Positions 34,560 through 43,807 of a stretch of DNA of 64,000 nucleotides are shown here, piece by piece. The notes beneath the pieces were generated by a model. That model did no database searches. It saw only the letters and a list, made by a program, of their open reading frames with translations, and had not been told where the DNA came from. Origin of the DNA: Diaminobutyricibacter sp049994905 (GTDB lineage Bacteria; Actinomycetota; Actinomycetes; Actinomycetales; Microbacteriaceae); contig NZ_CP188258.1 of NCBI RefSeq assembly GCF_049994905.1, positions 744,001-808,000 on the forward strand, given 5' to 3'. Both the position numbers and the translations under genes were made by a program. Position 1 is the first letter of the stretch. Each line of letters starts with the position of its first letter.

Positions 34560-36005
34560 ATGAAACAGACCGCGGTCATCGGACGCGTCCCCGCGAACGA
34601 AAAGGCCGGAGCACACGACCGTCGCAAGCATCCTTCCGCAGACAAGTCGTCGGCGTGGAAGGTTCAAGCGCAGGAAATGCCCGGGTCGAAGATGCCGGCC
34701 TGGGGGTGGAAGCAACCACACAACCTGCGCGGCCCACTGCGGGCCACCCCGCCCGCGCACCGCTGCTCCTCCAAAGTCCTCGGCGGGGCTTACCCCTTCC
34801 TGGCCGAGACCGGCGACATCCTAACCGGTGCGTACATCGGCGAGAACCTGCTCTCCCGTGCCCCGTTCTGTTTCGACCCGTGGGACGCCTACTCCGCCGA
34901 AGCCGTCCGCTCCCACTCCGTCGCCATCCTCGGCGTGAAAGGCACCGGCAAGTCGATGCTCGCCAAGTCCTGGTCCTCCCGACTCGCCCGGCTGGGCCGG
35001 AAGATCGCGGTCCCGCACGACCCCAACGGCGAGTGGGTGCGGGTCGCCGCCTATGTCGGCGGCACGTCGATCAGCGTCGGCCCGGGCAAAGCCGCCCGAA
35101 TCAACCTTCTCGATGAAGGCCCCCGCGACCCGTCGTTCTCCGGCGAGGACTGGAACCAAAACGTCCTCCAATACCGGCGGGCGACGGTAAAGACGATCAT
35201 CCGCCGGCTCCGCGAAGGCGGAACCTTCGAACCGGTCGAACACACCGCACTCGACACCGCCCTCGACGCCCTGCGCGGCCAAACCACCGTCACCATCACC
35301 CACGTCTACAACCGGCTCGTCGCCCCCGACGATCAACTCCCGGCCGAGGTCGCGGACGCCGGTCACCGGTTGGCGCACTCGTTACGGCGGATGGTCTCCG
35401 GCGATCTCACCGGATTCTTCGATGGACCTTCCACCGTCCGGTTCGACGCGGACGCACCGATGATGGTCGTCGACACCTCCGCGCTGAAGGGTGCGTCCCC
35501 GGAAGCGCAAGCGTTGGCCCGGCTGGCGACAGCGAACTGGATCCGACGATCCTCCCTCGGCGCCAACCGGCAGGCGCGGGTGATCATCCACGAGGAAGCC
35601 GCGGTCGAGCTCCTCAACGACGTCTCCGGCGGCGACGGTCTCGCCGAACGGGTCGAGGACGAGAAGATCGCCCGACACTTGGGCACCAGCAACTGGTATC
35701 TGCTGCACCGGGTCGCCGACCTTGACGCCCTCGGCGACCGCAACAGCGCCCTCCACTCCCGAGCTCTCGGTCTCCTCGCCGACTGCGAAACCCGTATCTC
35801 CTACGCCCAACACTCGGGCGAGATCGCCAGGTCGCGCGAGATCCTCGGCTGGAACGACACCCAAGCCGACCTGGTCCGCAAACTCCACAAAGGCGAAGGG
35901 CTCTGGCAGATCGGCCCAGACCGGGTCGCGAAGGTCCGCAACATCTGCACCGACTACGAACTCGGCATCTTCCGCACCGACGCCTTCGGAGGCGAACGAG
36001 CATGA
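34560..36005 (+). CDS. VirB4-like conjugation ATPase
   Basis: About 481 residues from the ATG at 34560; the longer in-frame extension lies inside the previous gene. Walker A is GVKGTGKSML (about residues 125-134), Walker B is APMMVVDTS (about 297), and HEEAA near 345 is a second acidic motif. It is the energising ATPase for the type IV apparatus, working with the SCO6880-like protein that supplies the N-terminal part. Its stop overlaps the coupling-protein start. Confidence 0.85.
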   Translation: MKQTAVIGRVPANEKAGAHDRRKHPSADKSSAWKVQAQEMPGSKMPAWGWKQPHNLRGPLRATPPAHRCSSKVLGGAYPFLAETGDILTGAYIGENLLSRAPFCFDPWDAYSAEAVRSHSVAILGVKGTGKSMLAKSWSSRLARLGRKIAVPHDPNGEWVRVAAYVGGTSISVGPGKAARINLLDEGPRDPSFSGEDWNQNVLQYRRATVKTIIRRLREGGTFEPVEHTALDTALDALRGQTTVTITHVYNRLVAPDDQLPAEVADAGHRLAHSLRRMVSGDLTGFFDGPSTVRFDADAPMMVVDTSALKGASPEAQALARLATANWIRRSSLGANRQARVIIHEEAAVELLNDVSGGDGLAERVEDEKIARHLGTSNWYLLHRVADLDALGDRNSALHSRALGLLADCETRISYAQHSGEIARSREILGWNDTQADLVRKLHKGEGLWQIGPDRVAKVRNICTDYELGIFRTDAFGGERA

Positions 36006-37807
36006 GAAACCACGGCTCATCCTGGCCTCGACTCGCTCTCTACGCACTGTTCGGCGTGATCGTTCTCGGTGCCCTCACGACCGCCATCGCGGACGCGGCC
36101 ATCCAGGCCGTGTGTGGTTCGGGGGGCCGCCCAGGCAGCGTCTTCGCCGGACTCCAACTCGCCATTAGCGGCGACCCCACCGGCTTCACGCCAACGGCTG
36201 GATGCGCGGCACCGGTGACGTTGGTTCGCGTCCTCGACGTCCTCGCGCTGCTCCTCATCCTCGGCGCTGTCGTCGCGATGACGGTCTGGTGGCTGCGCTA
36301 CCGCCAGTCCGACCGGCATTTCATCCGCGAACTGCGCGGCCGCGACGGACTCGCCAAACCCGGCGAAGTCCGCAAACACACCTCCGCCCGCACCGCCGTG
36401 CGCCGCGCCAAAACCTTGCGCCCCTCGCTGAAGGCTCCTACGCCGGCGGCGGTCGGTTGGAAGGTGGGCCGGGCGCACGGGCAGGACGTTTACGTGTCCA
36501 TTGAGGACTCGATCGTCGTGGAGGGTGCACCCCGGTCCGGCAAGGGTTACCGGTTCATCATCAACGCCATCCTCGACTGGGACGGACCGCTGATCACCAC
36601 CTCCACCCGCAACGACAACCTCTCCGCCACAATGCGCGAACGGGCCCGGGCCGGTGAGGTCACCGTGTTCGACCCGCAAGAGCTCTCCGGTGTTCGCTCC
36701 GCGTTGCGGATCTCACCAGTGACCGGCTGCGAAGACCCCCTGATCGCTGACCAGCGCGGGCAGGCGATCGTCGCCGGCACTGCCCTCGGCGCATCCAAGA
36801 CCAATCAAGAGTGGGCGCACGTCTCTTCCTCTGTCCTCTCCCGACTCCTGCACGCGGCCGCGGTGTCCGGCCGCGGCGCCGACGCCCTCGCCCGGTGGGG
36901 TTCCAACCCGCGCCTCGCCCTCGAGGCGGTCAGCGTCCTCGCCAACGACGGCACACCCGGCTGGTCCGAGGATCTCGACGCGATCATCAACGGAGACCAG
37001 AAACTGCTCGCCAACTCCTGGTTTGGCGTCTCCGGCGCCATCCGCCCCCTCGCCATTCCCGCCATCCGCACCGCGATGACGCCAGGCCCGGGGGAGCAGT
37101 TCGACCCCGACCAGTTCCTCACTGGCTCCAACAGCCTCTACCTCGTCGGCACCGGCGCCGGCGCAGGCTCCGTCGGCGGATTCCTCGGCGCCATCCTGGA
37201 CGACATCGTCGAGACCGCACGCCGCAAAGCCCTCGCCTCACCCGGTTCCCGGCTCGACCTCCCATTGGCATTGATCCTGGACGAGATCGCGAACATGTTC
37301 TCCTGGGCCGCCCTGCCCCGAATTATGGCCGACGGCGGCGGCATCGGCATCTCCACCGTCGTCGTCCTCCAGGCGCTCTCCCAAGCAGAGACCGCCTGGT
37401 CCCGCGCGGAAGCCGACACCATCTGGTCCGCCGCCACCGCCAAACTCCTGCTCGGCGGCGCATCCGACGTCGACCACCTCCGAGACATCGAATCCCTCCT
37501 CGGTCTTCGCCGGATCCGGAACACCGGGCACTCCTACAACGACGCCGGGTCCTCGACCAACGTCAACAGCGAGAAGGTCCCCGTGATGACCATCGACGAA
37601 ATCCGGCGGATGCCCGAAACCACGGGTCTCCTCGCTTACCGCAATCGGCGCGGCATCCTCCTCGACCTCCGCGGCTGGACCGACCGCGACGACGCCCGCC
37701 ACATCCGCGCCGGCAAAACCCTCACCGAACTCGATCAGCAGGTCGTCTTCGCCGAGCAATACCAGGCCGCCATGAACCGGCGGCACACTGCAGGGGAGCG
37801 ACACTAA
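36002..37807 (+). CDS. VirD4/TraG-type coupling protein
   Basis: The 601-residue protein has two transmembrane helices (about 10-34 and 77-98), Walker A EGAPRSGKGYRF (about 174-185), and Walker B LALILDEIANMF (about 422-433) followed by GGGIGISTVVVLQALSQAE with the sensor Gln. This is the type IV coupling protein layout, in which a hexameric ATPase delivers the relaxase-DNA complex to the channel. It is the most diagnostic gene of the conjugation system. The next gene starts within its stop codon. Confidence 0.92.
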   Translation: MRNHGSSWPRLALYALFGVIVLGALTTAIADAAIQAVCGSGGRPGSVFAGLQLAISGDPTGFTPTAGCAAPVTLVRVLDVLALLLILGAVVAMTVWWLRYRQSDRHFIRELRGRDGLAKPGEVRKHTSARTAVRRAKTLRPSLKAPTPAAVGWKVGRAHGQDVYVSIEDSIVVEGAPRSGKGYRFIINAILDWDGPLITTSTRNDNLSATMRERARAGEVTVFDPQELSGVRSALRISPVTGCEDPLIADQRGQAIVAGTALGASKTNQEWAHVSSSVLSRLLHAAAVSGRGADALARWGSNPRLALEAVSVLANDGTPGWSEDLDAIINGDQKLLANSWFGVSGAIRPLAIPAIRTAMTPGPGEQFDPDQFLTGSNSLYLVGTGAGAGSVGGFLGAILDDIVETARRKALASPGSRLDLPLALILDEIANMFSWAALPRIMADGGGIGISTVVVLQALSQAETAWSRAEADTIWSAATAKLLLGGASDVDHLRDIESLLGLRRIRNTGHSYNDAGSSTNVNSEKVPVMTIDEIRRMPETTGLLAYRNRRGILLDLRGWTDRDDARHIRAGKTLTELDQQVVFAEQYQAAMNRRHTAGERH

Positions 37808-38208
37808 TGTCCAATCGTCGACGCCCGGCCCGGGACAACACTTACCGGGCCCGCTACCTGCACTCGCCGGCCTGGTTCGCTCGTCGCGACCGCTGGTTTA
37901 TGGAAGAAGTCCACCGGACCGGGCAGATTCGGTGTGCCCTCTGTCTCGGCACAGGAACCCCACGCACCCTCGAACTCCACCACCTTGACTACCGCGGCGT
38001 GACCCAGACCCAGAAGGGTTGGTCCGCCCGGGAACGGCACCAGGACCTGACCGCGTTGCACCCGCGCTGCCACGAATACGTCCACCTGCTCATCGAACGC
38101 GACCGCGCCCTCTCCGGGTTCGTCTCACGCCGGACCGCGTCCGCGCAGGCCATTGACCGGTTGCGGGCCAAGATCGGTCGCTACATTGAAGCAGCGGAGC
38201 AGCAGTGA
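37807..38208 (+). CDS. Small zinc-finger/HNH-like protein
   Basis: The 133-residue protein starts at the ATG at 37807 (TAATG overlap); the longer frame upstream is a shadow of the coupling-protein gene. RCALCLGTGTPRTLELHHLDY is the first half of an HNH-type beta-beta-alpha-metal site, and LTALHPRCHEYVHLLIERD supplies the later Cys/His. This looks like an HNH-family nuclease or a zinc-binding relative. Its role in the transfer operon is not known. Confidence 0.72.
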   Translation: MSNRRRPARDNTYRARYLHSPAWFARRDRWFMEEVHRTGQIRCALCLGTGTPRTLELHHLDYRGVTQTQKGWSARERHQDLTALHPRCHEYVHLLIERDRALSGFVSRRTASAQAIDRLRAKIGRYIEAAEQQ

Positions 38209-38675
38209 GCGGTGACGAAACCCCGATCGAGGACCTCCTCGACTCTCTCCCCGACAACTGGGGCGACCAAGTACCGCGGCGCAGTCCCGGGATGCTCGGT
38301 ATCACCGTCGTCAACTGGCGCACCCTCGAAAGAGCAGATGCACTTCAGGCGTGGACTGACCTGGGGGAGTGGGTGGCTTGGTTCACCCGCCGCTACAACC
38401 TCCCAGCTCGAAAGATCCCACCCTGCTGGTACAAACATGGTCCGCTCGTCGAAGAACTCTCCGCGCTCCACACGGCGTGGCTCGTCTCCTACGACAGCCT
38501 CGACGCCGGCTACGGACCGATCGGCTGGCATGAACGCCTCGCCGCTGCCACCCCCAGGCTTGCCGGTTGGTACAACGGCGAATGCCACAACGGTCACACC
38601 GAACTCCCACAATCCGGCGACGACATGATCCCGGGCGATTGGGCCGACTGGATCCATGAATCTCACGCCAATTGA
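38205..38675 (+). CDS. Transfer-operon protein of unknown function, DUF4913-like
   Basis: The 156-residue acidic, Trp-rich protein starts at a GTG overlapping the previous stop. The block WTDLGEWVAWFTRRYNL...IPPCWYKHGPLVEELSALHTAWLVSY (about residues 45-105) resembles from memory the DUF4913 family of actinobacterial mobile elements. That family has a conserved CWxxHxxxVEELSAL pattern. No enzymatic motif is evident. It is the last gene of the main transfer operon. Confidence 0.6.
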   Translation: MSGDETPIEDLLDSLPDNWGDQVPRRSPGMLGITVVNWRTLERADALQAWTDLGEWVAWFTRRYNLPARKIPPCWYKHGPLVEELSALHTAWLVSYDSLDAGYGPIGWHERLAAATPRLAGWYNGECHNGHTELPQSGDDMIPGDWADWIHESHAN

Positions 38676-38692
38676 TCGTTTGCGCGCCGCCA

Positions 38693-38730
38693 GCGCGCAT
38701 TCACTTCGTCGAAAACGCAATGTACAAGTG
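38693..38730 (+). promoter_or_regulatory. Bipartite island motif, copy B (upstream of ssb)
   Basis: GCGCGCATTCAC (38693-38704), 17 nt, GTACAAGTG (38722-38730). The spacer ends with CGAAAACGCAAT, nearly the same as CGAAAACACAAC in copy A. The ssb start is 44 nt further on. A second GCGCGCC lies at 38682-38688. Confidence 0.55.
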
Positions 38731-38774
38731 AGAGCGACCGCACCAGATGGCCGCGAAAGTGAAAGGAAAGAACG

Positions 38775-39221
38775 ATGAGTACACGAGTACCGATCAGCAT
38801 CGAAGGCAACCTCGTCGCTGACCCCGCCTACGGTGAATCGGAGAACGGCACCAAGTTCGCGAAGTTCACCGTGGCCGTCACCGACCGCAAGCTCGAAGAC
38901 GGCAAGTGGGTCGACGGCGACACCCAGTACCACCGCACCACCGTCTTCGGCCGGACCGCCGAGAACGTCCGCGAAAGCCTCGCCAAAGGCGACACCGTCA
39001 TCGTCAACGGCAACCTCGAGTTCCGCCACTGGACCGACCAAGCCACGGGCGAACCGCGAGCCGCCACCGAGGTCGTCGCCGACAGCATCGGCCCATCACT
39101 CCGGTACACCACCGCAGAGATCGCCCGCCGCGCCCCAAAAGCTGACGGCCCGGACGCCTCTGCGACCGGGCCTTATCGGGCTGCCGGGGCTAATGCGCAG
39201 GAAGCGTCTCTGGGAGCGTAG
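38775..39221 (+). CDS. ssb: Single-stranded DNA-binding protein
   Basis: The 148-residue protein has the OB-fold pattern ISIEGNLVADPAYGESENGTKFAKFTVAVTDR, YHRTTVFGRTAENVRESLAKGDTVIVNGNLEFRHW and a Pro/Gly/Ala-rich tail. It lacks the acidic DDIPF tip of housekeeping SSBs, as is usual for element-encoded copies. GAAAGGAAAG precedes the ATG. It probably protects transferred strands during conjugation and has its own copy of the island motif. A strong terminator follows. Confidence 0.92.
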   Translation: MSTRVPISIEGNLVADPAYGESENGTKFAKFTVAVTDRKLEDGKWVDGDTQYHRTTVFGRTAENVRESLAKGDTVIVNGNLEFRHWTDQATGEPRAATEVVADSIGPSLRYTTAEIARRAPKADGPDASATGPYRAAGANAQEASLGA

Positions 39222-39224
39222 GAA

Positions 39225-39267
39225 CGATATGGCGGAGTCGCTTGCGGGGCTCCGCCATATCGGTTTT
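39225..39267. terminator. Terminator between ssb and the dGTPase-like gene
   Basis: A perfect 13-bp stem (39225-39237 with 39250-39262) around a 12-nt loop is followed by GTTTTAGG on the plus strand. It ends ssb and may serve the converging gene too. Confidence 0.8.
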
Positions 39268-39314
39268 AGGCGCTCCAACACTCGTATGCGGACGAACTCG
39301 GCGCTCCAGGCGGC

Positions 39315-40778
39315 CTAGTCGACGAGACCCAAGTTCGCCATTCCCGGAATCTCAGTTCCAGTGACCCATTGCGCGCGTAGAAACGCCTCCGAGTCGGACA
39401 TTGTGCAGATATAGTCCACGATCGCACGATAATGCCCGCTCGCGAGAGGACCTCCCTTGGGAAGGGCGAGGCCAGCGAGAAAGACCCTTAGCGTCTCGGG
39501 CAAAGAGCTGGCATCATCCGTGTACTGAATCCACTCTTCAAGCCCCTCAAAGAGACGCTCAATTGTCTTCCGCTGGGCGCGCTGGATCTGCCCCATCCGG
39601 GAAGTGGCCACTAGGTAGTGCTTGGTCACCTGCTTCATGATTTGCATCTCGTGCCATTGAGGTGACTCGAGCGAGGCTACAGGGTATCCGCTTTCGCGCG
39701 ACAAACGAAGCGCCCCAAAGAAGTCCGCAATCTTGTCACTGAGGACGTTTCTGAGCTGCTGGTCGCGCATCGATTGCCCCCATGAAACCGGATCCATTTG
39801 ATTCAGTAGCACCGAGACCCTTTTTGCAGCGGCGTGGTATTCGCCGGACTCGTATAGATCCGCGTGAATTTTTGCCAGCTTGATCGCTCCTGCAGAGTAG
39901 GCGTTGTCGGCAGATTCCGGGTTCGCTAGAAACGCTTGCAAGCCATCGATCGCGGCAGACAAATCAATGAATCCTTGCGAACAGAAGTCTTCCAAGTCGT
40001 GGATTGAATATGCGATGTCGTCAGCGAGGTCCATGATGGACGCTTCCAAGGACTGTGGAGGCTGGTCCCCTTCGAAGTCCTGGCGCACAGTTGGCATGAT
40101 CTCTCCACGGGCGCGTTCCATGTCTTCGCGTTCAGACTCGTAGGCGCCGAACTTGCTCTGCGCGCTAATCGTGTGATCGTCCCCGGTGAGTTTTCGGCAC
40201 CATGGATACTTCAGAATTGCTGCCAAAACGACATTGGTGAGATCAAGGCCTTGCTCGTACTTGTGACGATCGAGAAAACTGACGATTCTGAAGGACTGAG
40301 CATTGCCTTCAAACCCCTCCCACACTTCGCGCGAGCGGAGAGCTCGGTTCAGTTCCGATTCCCCTGCGTGGCCAAACGGGGGATGGCCGAGATCATGAGC
40401 CAGGCCGGCAGCTTCGCAGGCGGTTACATCTAAGCCGCCAGCATCGACGATCCCTTGAGCGATCGAGGCATCTGTGAAAGCTCTTCGCGAGAAGTTCTCG
40501 GCTATTTCGCGCGAAATCATGGCAACTTTATAGCTGTGCGATGCTCTACTGTGGAGCTTCGAACTCGTGAGTTCTGGTGAGACTACCTGCGTGACGCCTG
40601 CCAGCCGGCGAAGGTAAGGCGAATATTGAAGCCGCCCACGATCTTGTTCGGTATGCGTTCGTTCGTCGCTCGATTTTGGCTGCGACCAACCTCGGCGCCC
40701 ATACCGACGGGCAAACGTTTCGTCGAGGTAGAGCGACCCGTCAGCCGTACGTTTCAGCCGGTCAGCGTTGCCAGCCAA
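39315..40778 (-). CDS. HD-domain dGTP triphosphohydrolase-like protein (Dgt family)
   Basis: The 487-residue protein starts at a TTG three bases after the stop of the small upstream gene. Family signatures: DRGRLQYSPYLRRLAGVTQV (Dgt N-terminal DRxRIxxSxAFRRLxxKTQV), a His in RASHSYKV (about 81), AHDLGHPPFGHAGE with the HD pair (about 128-129), and later DLADDIAYSIHDLEDF with the metal-ligand Asp. It should hydrolyse dNTPs to nucleoside and tripolyphosphate. Dgt-type enzymes encoded on mobile elements are known anti-phage effectors that drain dNTPs. The location beside a kinase/TPR module on a conjugative element makes that role plausible but unproven. Confidence 0.88.
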   Translation of the reverse strand: MAGNADRLKRTADGSLYLDETFARRYGRRGWSQPKSSDERTHTEQDRGRLQYSPYLRRLAGVTQVVSPELTSSKLHSRASHSYKVAMISREIAENFSRRAFTDASIAQGIVDAGGLDVTACEAAGLAHDLGHPPFGHAGESELNRALRSREVWEGFEGNAQSFRIVSFLDRHKYEQGLDLTNVVLAAILKYPWCRKLTGDDHTISAQSKFGAYESEREDMERARGEIMPTVRQDFEGDQPPQSLEASIMDLADDIAYSIHDLEDFCSQGFIDLSAAIDGLQAFLANPESADNAYSAGAIKLAKIHADLYESGEYHAAAKRVSVLLNQMDPVSWGQSMRDQQLRNVLSDKIADFFGALRLSRESGYPVASLESPQWHEMQIMKQVTKHYLVATSRMGQIQRAQRKTIERLFEGLEEWIQYTDDASSLPETLRVFLAGLALPKGGPLASGHYRAIVDYICTMSDSEAFLRAQWVTGTEIPGMANLGLVD

Positions 40779-40781
40779 CCC

Positions 40782-41027
40782 TCAGTCCGTGGTTGCAGAG
40801 ACAGTTGCCGAGTCGTAGTCGATTCGAACAAGCTTCTTCACGCCCGCAAAGCTGAGCGCATATTTCATCTGGGAGGGAGTGGTTCCGTAGCGCTCGCCGG
40901 CGAGTCTCAGCAGCTCAGAAATATCACTGTTGGGTTTCTCGATCGCTACCTGCTTTAGGCACTCTGCCATCGCACGGAGAGTAGCGGTCTGGTCGACAAA
41001 CGTTGCGTCCTGCGTGGTAGTAGTCAC
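40782..41027 (-). CDS. Small protein co-transcribed with the dGTPase-like gene
   Basis: The 81-residue protein starts at a GTG (AGGGG five bases upstream) and ends three bases before the dGTPase start, so the two are translationally coupled. Predicted helices (TATLRAMAECLKQVAI, DISELLRLAGERYG, TPSQMKYALSFAGVKKL) followed by a short beta hairpin (LVRIDYDSATVSA) suggest a small winged-helix-like fold. It could be a regulator or inhibitor of the nucleotidase. I do not recognise the family. Confidence 0.6.
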   Translation of the reverse strand: MTTTTQDATFVDQTATLRAMAECLKQVAIEKPNSDISELLRLAGERYGTTPSQMKYALSFAGVKKLVRIDYDSATVSATTD

Positions 41028-41152
41028 AGTGCCCCTATTATCAGATCGTCGTATTGACGTCGGACGATGGACTAATCGTACCGGTCCGGACTAACCAGTC
41101 TAGTGCACGGCGCGAGGGAGAGTTCGCGTCGGGGCCATACAGGAAGGCACCA
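41028..41152. promoter_or_regulatory. Divergent control region of the kinase/dGTPase module
   Basis: It contains TTGACG at 41054-41059 on the plus strand, a minus-strand GATAAT-like -10 around 41036-41041, and inverted repeats ATCGTC/GACGAT (41045-41050 and 41063-41068) and ACGAT/ATCGT (41064-41068 and 41074-41078). A shared operator would co-regulate both arms of the module. None of these elements is strong alone. Confidence 0.4.
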
Positions 41153-42217
41153 ATGACGCCCACCGAGGAGCCGAATTGGGACGCGCTGAACGCGGCATTG
41201 AATCTCTCGGGACACCGCCTGAACGACGAATGGACCGTTGGGCAAAGACTCGAGACTGACGGCTCGTTCAGCGTTGCGTATGCAGTAACAAATGCCGCGG
41301 GACGTCGCGGCTTCATGAAGGTCCTTGACCTCGTCAGTGTGTTCGGAGAGCTCGAGGAGCAACGGGCAGCCATCGACGACTACCTGGCCGAACGAGATCT
41401 TCTGCTTCTCTGTGGGCAGGAACGCATGACTCGAGTCGTGACCGCCTTGGATCACGGGCGCGTTACCCTTGAGGGCTTCTTCCCACCTTTGGCAACCGTG
41501 TATTTCATTGTTTTCGAACTTGCCGACGGCGATATGAATGGGACGCTTAGCGATGCCAAGAGCGTCGATGTCGACATACGGCTCCACCTTCTTCACGATC
41601 TTGCGGTCGGCCTTCGCCAGTTACACCGGCGGAAGGTGGCGCATCAGGATCTTAAGCCATCGAACATGCTTGTCTTTGGCGGCGATGACGCGCGAAATCA
41701 TGGCAAGGTCGCCGACTTGGGGCGGGCATTTCAGGCCACGATCCAGACGGGACACGACGCGATGCTCATCCCGGGTGATCGAAGCTATGCTCCGCCCGAA
41801 CAGCTATATGGTTTCCAGCACTCAGACTCTATGGTCCGTCGATTCGGCGCCGATCTCTATCAGCTCGGCAGTCTCATTTCGTACACATTCACGGGTGTGA
41901 CCATGAATGGCTATTTGGCGGAACGCTTGTCGCCGGAGCACCACTGGGACGTGTATGGAGACGGCTACACCGAGGCGCTTCCTTATTTGGAAAACGCCTA
42001 CTCGGAAGTGCTCGCTGAGCTCTCAGATCGACTTCCCGTCGAAGTTGCCGGCGATTTAACGGCCGTGGTTGAATACCTCTGCGCTCCGGACTGCACTCGA
42101 CGTGGACACCCGAGGGCTCGTTTAGGCCACGGTTCGATCTATTCGCTCGAACGAGTTATCTCGGCTTTGGATCTTGCTGCCGTCCGTTCACGTATCGCCG
42201 GACGGAGTGCGGCATGA
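41153..42217 (+). CDS. Hanks-type protein kinase with altered HRD and DFG motifs
   Basis: About 354 residues from the ATG at 41153 (AGGAAGG six bases upstream). Kinase motifs: a loop LETDGSFSVAYAV, Lys56 in GFMKVLD, hinge YFIVFELADGDM, catalytic loop HQDLKPSN (164-171) with Arg of HRD replaced by Gln, and metal-binding DLG (188-190) in place of DFG, then SYAPPEQL near 210. All catalytic residues (Lys, Asp, Asn, Asp) remain, so activity is likely. No transmembrane or sensor domain is present, unlike PknB-type housekeeping kinases. Its stop overlaps the TPR-like gene start, so the two products probably act together. Confidence 0.85.
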   Translation: MTPTEEPNWDALNAALNLSGHRLNDEWTVGQRLETDGSFSVAYAVTNAAGRRGFMKVLDLVSVFGELEEQRAAIDDYLAERDLLLLCGQERMTRVVTALDHGRVTLEGFFPPLATVYFIVFELADGDMNGTLSDAKSVDVDIRLHLLHDLAVGLRQLHRRKVAHQDLKPSNMLVFGGDDARNHGKVADLGRAFQATIQTGHDAMLIPGDRSYAPPEQLYGFQHSDSMVRRFGADLYQLGSLISYTFTGVTMNGYLAERLSPEHHWDVYGDGYTEALPYLENAYSEVLAELSDRLPVEVAGDLTAVVEYLCAPDCTRRGHPRARLGHGSIYSLERVISALDLAAVRSRIAGRSAA

Positions 42218-43695
42218 CCGCGCAATCTGGAAAGCCTGAAGAACGCCAGCTTGTTCCAAGGTGGAGGTCATATCGCAACACTTACGGCACTGGCGAGCTG
42301 GCAGCTCTGGATCATGGAAGTGCATCGGGTTCTAATCGTGACCTGGCTCGAATCCGGCGTAGGCTCCGTGGACGCTCAGACGTCTATTCGATGGCAGAGT
42401 TTCTCAGCGCCTTACTTGCAAGCGGACACAGGAACGAAGCGGTACATGTCGCCGAGACAATCTCGTCAATGGATGATCTGCCAGCGGGACTCCGTGCGCT
42501 CGCTGGCAGACTCACGAGCGCGTCGGACCTGAGTGAGCAGTTCTCTGCTGAAACCGACGTGTTACAGGTGGGTCGGGCGATTGCTATCGATGCGAAGCAC
42601 CGCGTCCAATTGAACCCGGCGAACAGCATTGCCTGGGCGGACTTGGCCCTTGCGCACACGACGCAGGGGATGAACGATCGAGCTAAGCAGGAACTGAGAG
42701 TTGCACTGTCGCTCGCGCCGGAAAATCGATTTGTCCTTCGAGCTGCGGCCCGATTCTATGTTCATTTGGGCGATCCGGCCCGTGCGAATCAGATATTGAA
42801 TTCGACAAGCCGCGTGCTGTCCGACCCATGGCTGCTTGCTGCAGAGTTGTCGACCTCGCAATTGGCCTTCGGGCGGGCAGGGCGAATTCGACAGGCCCGA
42901 GAGGTAGCAGCAAGCCAACAATATTCGCCCCGCGCAGTAAGTGAGCTTCTTAGCGAGCTGGCTACTGGAGAATTGCACGCCGGTCGTGATCGCCGTGCAC
43001 GCGAGCTCTTTCGTGCGTCCTTCGTGGACCCAACGGAGAACGCAGTTGCGCAGGCCGCCTCATTTTCCGCGAAAGCAAATCTGGATATAGCACCAGGTCT
43101 CCTCGAGGTGGAACGCGGATTCGAGGCCCGAGCTCTTGATTTCGCCCGAGCCGGTGAGTGGTCACGAGCAACCACCGAGGCAACGTTGTGGCACTCGGAC
43201 CAGCCATTCTCACTTGAGCCGTACCACTTCGCGTCGTACACGGCGGCAGTTGGCTCAGCAGATTTCAGCGCGGCGGCACGCATTTCTCAGGCAGGGCTCC
43301 GCGTACATCCACACGATCGCATGCTCAAAAACAATGCGGCATACGCCTTGGCCAATTTGGGCAGAGTCGCAGAGGCAAGACATCTCATCGCCTCGCCTGA
43401 GACTTATACAGAGCGTGAGGATTTTGTGGAGCTGGCAACGATCGGACTTATTCATTTCCGTGAGGGCGACGTTTTGGGCGGAGCGACCCGGTATGAGCGT
43501 TCAATTCGTGGCCTAACAAACCTGAACCACAGAAATTTAGCCGCGATGGCTGCCTTTCATTGGGCTCTGGAAGAGGCTCGCGCGCGATCGGCCGGATTCG
43601 GCCGAGCCATACAGCAGGCCAGGCGCCTCGCTCCCCATCTGCCGGCAGCAGAACGCGACACTCTGAACGCCCGAATCGAAGGCTTTATCGCTTAG
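42214..43695 (+). CDS. TPR-like helical repeat protein paired with the kinase
   Basis: The 493-residue protein starts at an ATG overlapping the kinase stop. Helix pairs resembling TPRs are visible at about residues 130-200 (NPANSIAWADLALAHTTQGMNDRAKQEL, NRFVLRAAARFYVHLGDPARANQIL) and 345-430 (HPHDRMLKNNAAYALANLGRVAEARHLI, FVELATIGLIHFREGDVLGGATRYERSI). The rest is also helical and Ala/Arg-rich. There is no enzymatic motif. It is probably a scaffold or sensor for the kinase, or its substrate. Confidence 0.7.
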   Translation: MTAQSGKPEERQLVPRWRSYRNTYGTGELAALDHGSASGSNRDLARIRRRLRGRSDVYSMAEFLSALLASGHRNEAVHVAETISSMDDLPAGLRALAGRLTSASDLSEQFSAETDVLQVGRAIAIDAKHRVQLNPANSIAWADLALAHTTQGMNDRAKQELRVALSLAPENRFVLRAAARFYVHLGDPARANQILNSTSRVLSDPWLLAAELSTSQLAFGRAGRIRQAREVAASQQYSPRAVSELLSELATGELHAGRDRRARELFRASFVDPTENAVAQAASFSAKANLDIAPGLLEVERGFEARALDFARAGEWSRATTEATLWHSDQPFSLEPYHFASYTAAVGSADFSAAARISQAGLRVHPHDRMLKNNAAYALANLGRVAEARHLIASPETYTEREDFVELATIGLIHFREGDVLGGATRYERSIRGLTNLNHRNLAAMAAFHWALEEARARSAGFGRAIQQARRLAPHLPAAERDTLNARIEGFIA

Positions 43696-43807
43696 GTTCC
43701 GAATCGTTCCAAAGACGGATGGAGCGTCCGGACAGTCGACAGACGATAGCACCCTGGCAAACGACTTTCGTTGGTGCATCCCCGGTGGGTGGAGGCAGAC
43801 TAGAGCG

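Noticed and set aside
36811..37806. Long Arg/Pro-rich frame leading into the HNH-like gene
   Set aside because: It is an out-of-frame shadow of the coupling-protein gene; only the part from 37807 has HNH-like motifs and a coupled start.
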